Shown here one piece after another: positions 56,652-64,000 of a stretch of DNA of 64,000 nucleotides; positions within the stretch are counted from its first letter, which is position 1, and each line of letters starts with the position of its first letter. The stretch is from Perilla frutescens (Eukaryota > Streptophyta > Magnoliopsida > Lamiales > Lamiaceae). Under the pieces are notes generated by a model. It ran no database searches and had not been told where the DNA came from. It was given only the letters and a program-made list of their open reading frames with translations. The stretch is from the NCBI GenBank assembly GCA_026008535.1, contig BRKX01000006.1, forward strand, positions 5,416,501 to 5,480,500. Reading direction: 5' to 3'. Position numbers and translations under genes: made by a program.

Positions 56652-57711
56652 TAGACCTGTCAAAAAGGGCCGGCGGGGCGGGGCGGGCCGCAGGCTCGAA
56701 AAGCCCGTCCTTTGGTGAGGCGGGGCGACACTAATCACTCATTGCAACCAGTGCAACCAACGACAGATCTAAGGAGCAGATTTATGCCTCAAAAATCACT
56801 CACAGTTCAATGTCTATCTACCACCCAAACTGTCAAATACTCAAACATAACAATTGTCTAAAGTTAATATAAAATTTAAAGTACTTCATAAATTAAGATT
56901 AAGTTGTTGTGTTGCTGTGAGATTAACAATAGCCCTACTACGAGAAGGGCTATTGTTGCTGTGAGAAGAGCTGTTTCGAGACAAGTTGGCTGCTGCAGGA
57001 TGAACAATGCGAGACTGTTGGCTGCTGTTGTAAATGTTGGTCAGACAAAACACTAATTGAAATATTAATTCAGAATTTTCATTTATTTACTTACCTAAGA
57101 GAGATGCTTAGAAGAGTTCTTGCAAGAGAGCTGCGCTGCGAGAGTAGCCACTCATGTTGTCTCCTTGTAGAGTTGTAATGGAGAATAAGATTGAGAAAGT
57201 GAGGGGCAGAAGACGAACGGTGAGATTAATTGGAGCAAAAGACTAAGAACGGGGGGGGGGGGGGATCGGAGCAGAAGATGAGATGGAGAGTAGCAAACGG
57301 AAAGGGTCTAGAGACGCCGAGCAGCATGATGGACAAGAGAAGAGCGGGAAGAGCGAGAGAAGACTGGAGAGTGATCGAGAGGCGAGAACAGTATGGCTGG
57401 AGCGGTGCTAGTTCAATTAGGGATTTAGGGTAAACTCATTTTTTCATCATCCATTTTTTATTTTTTTAAATAGGAAATAGTAATTGAGTATTGAGTATTA
57501 TATTATATAGAATATTATAAATAAATTTAAATTATAAAAAAAGGGGCTGGCGGGCTACTCGCCCCGCCACGGGCTTTACCTACCAAAGCCTGCCCCGCCG
57601 CGGGCTTACCCGCCAAGGCCCGCCAGAGAAACGGGCCTCAAAACTAAAGCCCTACCCGCCTAAAACGGGGACGGGCCAGCCCGGTGGGCCCAACCCGTTT
57701 TGACAGGTCTA
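56652..57711. mobile_element. hAT-type element with perfect 8-bp target duplication
   Basis: Termini TAGACCTGTCAAAAAGGG and (reversed) TAGACCTGTCAAAACGGG, flanked by identical CTTGTAGT at 56644-56651 and 57712-57719. Subterminal GGCGGGGCGGGGCGGG and CCCGCC/GGGCCC-rich repeats occur at both ends. The interior has a G14 run (57251-57264) and a 67-codon low-complexity ORF, probably meaningless. Non-autonomous, 1060 bp. Confidence 0.9.
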
Positions 57712-57719
57712 CTTGTAGT

Positions 57720-58199
57720 CTTAGTGGGCTGGAAATTTGATATAGTATGTATTTTTAATGACATCGTGTTGTAAAAAATCACAATATTATCTTTACATAG
57801 TAAGAGGTGAAATAAAAAAATCAGGACAAATATAATTGACGCCTACTTAAGAAATAAAATATGTACCAAAAATATGCAAAAAGAAAAAAGAAATACAAAC
57901 ACGCTGCCAGTAAGGGTACCGCCGAATTTTCCGAGGAGGGCTAGCATTTATTTAGTTAATGCATAGTGTATTTATGTTATTGTTTCCCCTATACTGTAGG
58001 TTAAAACCATGTTTCTTGCTTTACGGAAGATATAGAAAAGTTGCTCTGAGTTTTCCTCCATTTCCTCTCCACTTCTCCTTATAAATTATTCTCGAACTTA
58101 CCCCAGTTTTGTTTATTAAATCAGTAAGATACCAGTTTTCCTTGTTATTATTGAGATATTCTATATATATTCTAGAAAATATAAAAAAATATCAGAAAA
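57720..58199. other. Spacer with a short MITE-like segment
   Basis: Bases 57760-57870 share wording with 20490-20600 (CATCGTGTTGTAAAAAATCACA… AATATAATTGACGCCTACTTAA). The rest is unremarkable. Confidence 0.4.
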
Positions 58200-58430
58200 T
58201 TTCAAGATCACAATAATAATAAACTCTAATAATCAATTATTAACTATAAAATTTAAAAGTAAATAGTAAAAATAATAATAAACCCTAATTTGGTGGATTA
58301 AATCCTAATTAATAATTTTATAATTAAACCGAACCATAGAAAAAGGAAATTGAATAAAAAATGAAAGAGAAACTAATAAATTCAAAGTAAGACACAAAGT
58401 GGGGCATGATAAGTGGACAAGATCTCTTTT
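58200..58430 (+). repeat. Dispersed repeat, copy 2 (diverged)
   Basis: Shares AAACCCTAATTTGGTGGATT and an edge GTGGGGCATGATAAGTGGAC with the copies at 3745 and 58915, with lower similarity. Confidence 0.5.
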
Positions 58431-58535
58431 TTTTTTGTATTTCACTCACTAGTGTTTGATCCCACAAAGAACTGATGTAACTTTTCTTTCTAGTCACTAA
58501 TTATAAGGGGGTTTTAAGTTTTTTATGATCACAAT

Positions 58536-59797
58536 CAAGGATGAAAACATCGCTATCACAACATATATCGTAATTTCAATTTTTCGGACATATCGCCGGA
58601 TATATCGATATTGCATATCGATATCACAGAAAATTGAAAAAAATGACATAAATCATATTAAAATCTTGGAAATTTAGCGAGAAATTTTAGGAACTATTAT
58701 GACATATTATTATTCACATATTCCACTATTTTTTTTTGATAAAATGGTTTTTCGAAAGCAAACATATGAATAATATATTATATAAATACCGTCTGAGACA
58801 ATACATTTGATAAAATAATACATAATACAACATAAAATAACAAAATAAATATTATAAAGTACAATTAATACCAAAATGAAGATCTATGAGGTTCAAATAT
58901 CAAATGAAATCATATATCTCACTTTTCTCTATCCCATTTGGTGTGCCTTTTGATTTTTATTCGATTTTCATCAAAAATTTTCTTCAATTTCAATTTGTTA
59001 TGACTTAATTTAATCTTATAATTATTATTTAAGGTTCATTCCACCCAATTAGGGTTAATATTTATTTTTTAATATTTATTTCTTATTTTTTAGTTAATAT
59101 AATTGATTAATATGATTGATTATTCCAAAAATAGGGTATATAATTTTTTAAAATTTTAATTTTTAGCAATAAATGTTGATTATGATTTGTAATATTATAA
59201 TAAAATTTATTTTTATAATAAAGATTTTTAAAATATTAAATTTTATAGTGGGACATAATAGTAGGACATGAAAAGTGGACTAGAAGATTTTATCCCTTCA
59301 AATATAGTAGATGGAATGTCATCTTGTTCTACATAATATTGGTATCAACTCATCACATTAGAGTAATTATGGATATAATTATGCACATGCGCTTGATATA
59401 TTTCTTGATTTCTTAGATTGCAATTTCGTATGATATATGGGGAGAAAAACTTTAGTGATTTGTCCATCATGTCCCCTAACTGAAAAAATGAAAAAATAAA
59501 GCCAGCGCATCTCACTTTTCAATCTAAGACATCCGCTGGTTTCCCGATCTTTTTTCTCTTATAATTTTTTGCAAAGTGAGTGTCTTTATAAAGCAAAGAA
59601 TATTGCAACTCAAATAATTACATTGAGGACCTAAAAAAGACCACAAAAATATATAGTATTAAATAAAAATCAAAATATATTATAGAAATATAAAAAAAAT
59701 TGCGATATCTCACCGATACTCGGAAAAAAAGATATTCTCCCTAATATCTGTATCGCAATGTCAATATCCGCGATATTTCACGATATTTCAATCCTTG
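58536..59797. mobile_element. hAT-type element with perfect 8-bp target duplication
   Basis: Termini CAAGGATGAAAACATCGC and (reversed) CAAGGATTGAAATATCGTG, flanked by ATCACAAT at 58528-58535 and 59798-59805. Subterminal ATATCG/CGATAT repeats occur at both ends (58560-58640 and 59695-59790). The 1262-bp element contains a third copy of the dispersed repeat at 58915-59285 in minus orientation. No transposase ORF. Confidence 0.85.
58915..59285 (-). repeat. Dispersed repeat, copy 3, nested in the hAT element
   Basis: Reverse complement of 3745-4095 over about 350 bp, including the TTCATTCCACCCAATTAGGG segment, and bounded on the right by an AGTAGGACATGAAAAGTGGA edge. Confidence 0.65.
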
Positions 59798-59805
59798 ATC
59801 ACAAT

Positions 59806-61031
59806 AATAAATAAATATGCAAAACTAATAAAGAAAATCAAATAACAAAGAATTCCGGATTTGAACTTTGAATCAAACTTAATAAAAGCACCTGATCATA
59901 GGCACGCCGATTTCCTTAAATGATTATGATCATGTAATTATAGGTACTAGGTTCCTCATTGCGTGCCCAATCTCATCCTTTCAGTTTAGGCTAAGGGTGA
60001 TTTCTCGTCCCTTATCCCCTAACTTATTCATCTAACCATGGTTCCCTAGAAGATTATAAGTGATAAGCAACATTATGTCCTATATAGACCCAGATCTATT
60101 GTGGAAACTGATTTCTCATATGCCCACGATAACCCATGATATATCTTACTACCATCTGGTTAACATACAGTCACGATTCATTAATTGTTTTAACTTAAGC
60201 GTGCCTAATCCTAATTAATGAGTTGCCAACCACATTAATCAGTTTAACACCCTTTACTACAATAAAGAAAATAATATACGACGAAAACCAAATCACACAG
60301 TGTTATGCCCACACTGCCTCACATATTTTGTGTTTATTAAATTATCATCTCATGTTCAATCCAGAATAAAAGATTTAGCTAAGCACATGCCGGATAAAAA
60401 CATAAATATTGAATTGAAAGACAGAATTAAAGGTAAAACTAACTAGAATAAAACAAAAGGAGATTCATCATCTCCAATGCCGAATTTAACAACATAAACT
60501 GAAAAACTTACATCTTGTGGGCATAAGGCCCCAGGAGACCGCTGGAAAAGAATGAACAAAAATCTGAACTAAAATCTGAAAGTAAGTGAATTCATGTCCA
60601 AGAAAAGCTCTCTCTAGTGGTATTTATACCGATATTGAATCGAAAACCTAGCAATCGTGGGCTGCAAATAGATTAAAATTCGAAGTAGCCCCAAAGATAA
60701 GCCTAGCTATCTTCTCTTCAAAGTATATCTCTTCTAGATTTCGATAAGCTATATCTTCTTGTGCCCTATATCTCTTCAGTAGATAAGGTTGATATTCTAG
60801 TAGGCTCGATCAAATCCCGAATCTTATCGACTTCAGCTAATCTTTAGTTTATCTCAATCATCTCGGGCTTTCTTCTTAATTGAACTGTCTTCGAACTTCA
60901 CGTGTTGTGCTCACACCAAGTCTGCCTCTGTCAGGATTGGAATATGTTCGGGTCTTGTTGGCATGACAACCACTCTAAAGAGTTGGAGTGCGATATACGA
61001 GCTCTTTAAGTTGCCATCTTTCATGGAGTTT
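59806..61031 (-). other. Unidentified sequence, possibly a minus-strand LTR
   Basis: Less AT-rich than the surroundings and, together with 58431-58527 on the other side of the hAT insertion, reads on the - strand like retrotransposon LTR or leader sequence (AGTTCTTTGTGGGATCAAA near 58460; a TGGGCACGCAATGAGGAACC phrase near 59965). No ORF, partner LTR or primer-binding site was located, so the assignment is weak. Confidence 0.3.
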
Positions 61032-61356
61032 TGTTAGAAATGCGGATCAAGCCAGCAAGATAGCAATAGTAACACTACAGCAAGTCTCTGTCTCACTGCA
61101 TGCATGAAGTACATACATGCACATGCATGCCTACGTGGCAATCCAGGACCACTCACTCTCATCCTTTGCTGCATATCTCACCGTTGATAGAGCTTAGTTG
61201 CGGATCCAAGATTATAGTCGTAGATCTTCTTTGTTCCCGCCACTTACTATTGTATAAATAAAGAGAAGCACATGTGTTCTAGTTGATTTTTAGATATTTT
61301 GTAAAATAGATATTTTGTACCAAAATTCTCGATATGAATGAATCGTGATTTTATCA
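61032..61356 (+). repeat. Copia 5' LTR (predicted)
   Basis: From TGTTAGAAATGCGGATC to GATTTTATCA, directly before the primer-binding site, with a TATA-like TTGTATAAATAAAG at about 61250. The 3' LTR would be beyond the window, so the left border is predicted from the TG and typical length only. Confidence 0.6.
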
Positions 61357-61371
61357 TGGTATCCAGAGCTT
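61357..61371 (+). other. Primer-binding site of the copia element
   Basis: TGGTATCCAGAGCTT, an initiator tRNA-Met type site with one extra C relative to TGGTATCAGAGC, directly after the LTR end CA. Confidence 0.75.
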
Positions 61372-61448
61372 GGTTCTAGATATAATTGATTTCTTTCCAC
61401 AAACATCAATTGATCATTTCTGATTTCTCAATCTCTGATCGATCGATT

Positions 61449-62469
61449 ATGACCAAGAAGAATACTCAATTTTCATGGCGGCAGACGCGTGACGAGGAGC
61501 TCAGTTTTATGGGGAATAATCCTCTCGAGCGAGGCGATCATAATAGAACTAATAATCCTCGAAGAAATCCTGCCTCTTCAGAGGTAGAATCAACACCGCA
61601 GCTCAATAATACTCTTCATCATCATGCTGAGCGAGCGGAAGGACTGCAATTGGGCCATACAAAGGCGGAGACTCCCAATCATCGATCCCTTGCTAATGAT
61701 GAACTCTATCTAGCTCCTAGCGAGCATCCCGGTATGAATCTTACCTCAGATTTGTTCGATGGAATTAACTTTCATGGTTGGTGTCGGTCGATTAGGCGGG
61801 TTATTGTCTAGAAATAAATTACGGATTATTGATGGATCGTAACATGAGCCTAGAAGAGATTCAGTAGACTACATGCAATGGCTTCGTGTTGATTATATTG
61901 TGTTCAACTGGATTTGTAATTCTATGATTAAGGAGATTGCTCGAGGCTTTCAAAACCTCGAGATATCACAACAGTTATGGGATGAGTTACAGCGTCGATT
62001 TGGGAAGAGAAATGGTCCATGCATATATAAATTGCGTCGAGAAATTGCTACATATAGTCAACAATCTCAGAGTGTTATGATATACTTCAATAACTTGACT
62101 GCTCTTTGGGACGATTTAGCCTTGCTTAAGAACTCAAGATCATGCATTTGTGAGGCTCAAGAGGATATTAAAACTGATTTAGAGGAAGAACATCTTATGC
62201 AGTTTTTAATGGGATTGGATGATGTCTATGAGATTATAAGGCAACAAATTTTGATCATGAATCCTTTGCCAAACCTCAGTCAAGCTTACTCCATGATTTT
62301 ACAGGTTGAGGAACAAATAAAAGTCACAAATCAGTTAACTGAGGGTTTGGATCATGCTACATTGTATAGTTCCCAAAAAGGAGGATATAAGGGCGACACA
62401 TTTAAAAAAAGGCTAACTAAAGAAGAGAAAAGTAAACTGAGATGTGACCATTGTGATAGGACACATTAA
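61449..62469 (+). pseudogene. Copia gag, frameshifted
   Basis: ATG 61449 (MTKKNTQFSW) leads to the N-terminal copia gag motif LTSDLFDGINFHGWCRSI and a TAG at 61809. After a short region with stops the gag continues in another frame from 61873 (QLWDELQRRFGKRNGPCIYK, then FNNLTALWDDL, then FLMGLDDVYEIIRQQIL). It reaches a CCHC zinc finger (CDHCDRTH) that is cut by a stop and frame change at about 62467. The continuation with the last Cys is in the next frame. Confidence 0.85.
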
Positions 62470-64000
62470 GGCAGATTGCTTTGATAATGTAGGGATTCTA
62501 GATTGGTACAGGAAATATAGGGCAGATAAAACCAAAGGAAAAGCACATTGTGCTGTACAACAGGAAGAAGAAAGCTATAGTCCTGATTTTGATACTACCA
62601 AAGTTGGAAAATTTGGTGATCCAAATGATATATTTAATGGAATCCAGCTCACAGAACTAGCTAAACAGTTATCACAGTTACTTCAAAAGGGAAATAAAGG
62701 AGAGGCTATGTCTGAAGGAGCTGTAAACTTAGCAAACATGGGAGAAATTGATTTAGGCTCTTCTCCTATAGCTTTTAAAGGACATTATGCCTTTGGAGCT
62801 TCTGCAGAGGTGGATAATACAGATTGGATTGTGGATTCTGGAGCTCATCACCATATGTGTTACAACATTGGATTACTAACTGAAATGAAAAGGTTAAGAC
62901 ATTCCTTGCAGATATTCATACCAGATGGGAATAGTGTGTGGGTTTATCTTGCAGGAATTGCAAGGATTAACCAGAACTTGTTGCTGCATAATGTGTTATT
63001 TGCTCCTCAATTTACACACAACTTATTGTCAGTGGGCCAATTGACTAAAGATCTTGATGGGAAGGTGCATTTTCTGGCATCCCACTGTATAGTGAAGAAG
63101 AGGACAAATGATCAAGTGTTAGGAATCTGTAAATTGAAGAGATCTTTATATGTCTTTCCACAAGAATCTTCTACAGATGCCAAAGTATATGCTACTGCTG
63201 CAGAGATGGATATTATCAGATTTCATGAGGTTCTTGGTCACCCTTCAGCTACTACCATGGAACATATCCCTCAATGCAAAAAAAGATTGAGAGAAGAAGA
63301 CTTGGCAAGCCTGAAAAGCTGTGAGGTTTGCTACCAGGCAAAACACCAGAGGAACCCAGTTCCTTTGTTACATAGAAGAAGTGAGAATCTCTTTGACATT
63401 ATACACATAGATGTTTGGGGTCCATGTCATGAAAATAATCTGACATGAACTTCTTTTTTCTTAACTGTGGTAGAAGACCATACCAGAGCTACTTGGACTT
63501 TTTTATTCAAATCCAAAGTGCAAGTGTGGAATCTCATCAAGAATTACATTCATATGGTTCACACTCAGTTTGGGAAACACATAAAAACTCTCAGAACAGA
63601 CAATGGAGGAGAATTCCTTAATCATAATGTAAAGAGAATCTTAGATGAGCATGGTGTTCATCATCAAAGGACATGTGCTTACTCACCCCAACAAAATGGG
63701 GTGGTAGAGAGAAAACACAGGCACCTCTTGCAAGTGGCAAGAGCCCTGATGTTCCATAGTCATCTGCCCTCTCATTTTTTGCCATTTTCTATCATTCATG
63801 CCACATGGCTTATTAATAGGCTACCCTCTATAGTGTGTTGATTGGGACTGCTCCACAGCTTACTGGTCTGCAACCTTTTGGCTGCTTAGTTTATATGGGA
63901 AATATCCTGCCTACTAAGTCAAAGTTTGATTCCGGAAGCAAGAAGTGTGTGTTTCTCGGGCATTCACCACAACACAAAGGATATACTGTCTATGAATTGG
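62470..64000 (+). pseudogene. Copia pol, 5' part (protease, GAG-pre-integrase, integrase), running off the window
   Basis: Frame 62444-63448 holds the protease (DWIVDSGAHHHMC), then the LLSVGQLT region and the GAG-pre-integrase finger (RFHEVLGHPSATTM…CEVCYQAKH), and the integrase start (IHIDVWGP). TGA at about 63446 interrupts it. The integrase core continues in 63467-63841 (VVEDHTRATW, LRTDNGGEF, and the E of NGVVERKHR; D,D35E pattern), followed by a frameshift at about 63840. A LIGTAPQLTGLQPFGCLVY-type region then continues to the window edge. RT and RNase H would lie outside. The copy is defective. Confidence 0.85.

Noticed and set aside
57230..57433. 67-codon ORF with a Gly run
   Set aside because: Created by a G14 homopolymer inside a non-autonomous hAT element.

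Overview
The window is nuclear DNA from a flowering plant. The evidence is two intron-containing family-1 glycosyltransferase genes with a plant secondary-product (PSPG) box, GT-AG splicing, very AT-rich intergenic DNA, and transposon families known from plants (chromovirus, Athila and copia retrotransposons, hAT, MULE-like, Stowaway and Helitron elements). The protein sequences recall asterids, perhaps Lamiales, but that is a weak impression from memory.

Host genes are few. UGT74-type genes lie at 6612-8089 and 21826-23507, both on the + strand with one intron at the same place. A decayed third copy follows at 23590-23958. Promoter and 5' leader are shared by the two full genes, so the locus is a tandem duplication whose spacer was filled by transposons. 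A possible 66-residue gene sits at 26214-26414. No tRNA, rRNA or CRISPR array was seen.

Layout. 1-6500: inverted repeats, a complete 912-bp hAT element, LTR-like and dispersed repeats. 6565-8241: UGT gene 1. 8819-14908: a Stowaway MITE split by a chromovirus, which is preceded by the truncated tail of a second copy sharing its LTR. 14989-17536: a MULE-like element with another element nested in it. 17860-20105: a broken autonomous hAT element on the - strand. 21782-23958: UGT gene 2 and the UGT remnant. 26100-31612: small gene, MITE, and a tandem duplication split by a long inverted-repeat element that holds a smaller transposon.

31617-51534 is a three-level nest. A minus-strand Tekay/Del-like chromovirus has its 5' LTR (right side) split at 39083 by a MULE-like element, which in turn holds an Athila-type retrotransposon (39709-50284). 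The Athila element has several in-frame stops in gag-pol, but an uninterrupted 402-codon downstream ORF.

51535-54560 is a ~354-bp tandem repeat array whose first unit is split by a Helitron carrying a spliced exon fragment of an ankyrin-repeat (ILK / Raf-like) kinase. 54912-61031 holds hAT elements with readable target duplications, one of them split by a solo LTR. 61032 to the window end is the 5' part of a defective copia element.

The retroelement proteins do not cooperate with the host genes. The functional content is probably the UGT pair, acting in the cytosol on small acceptor molecules that the sequence does not identify.
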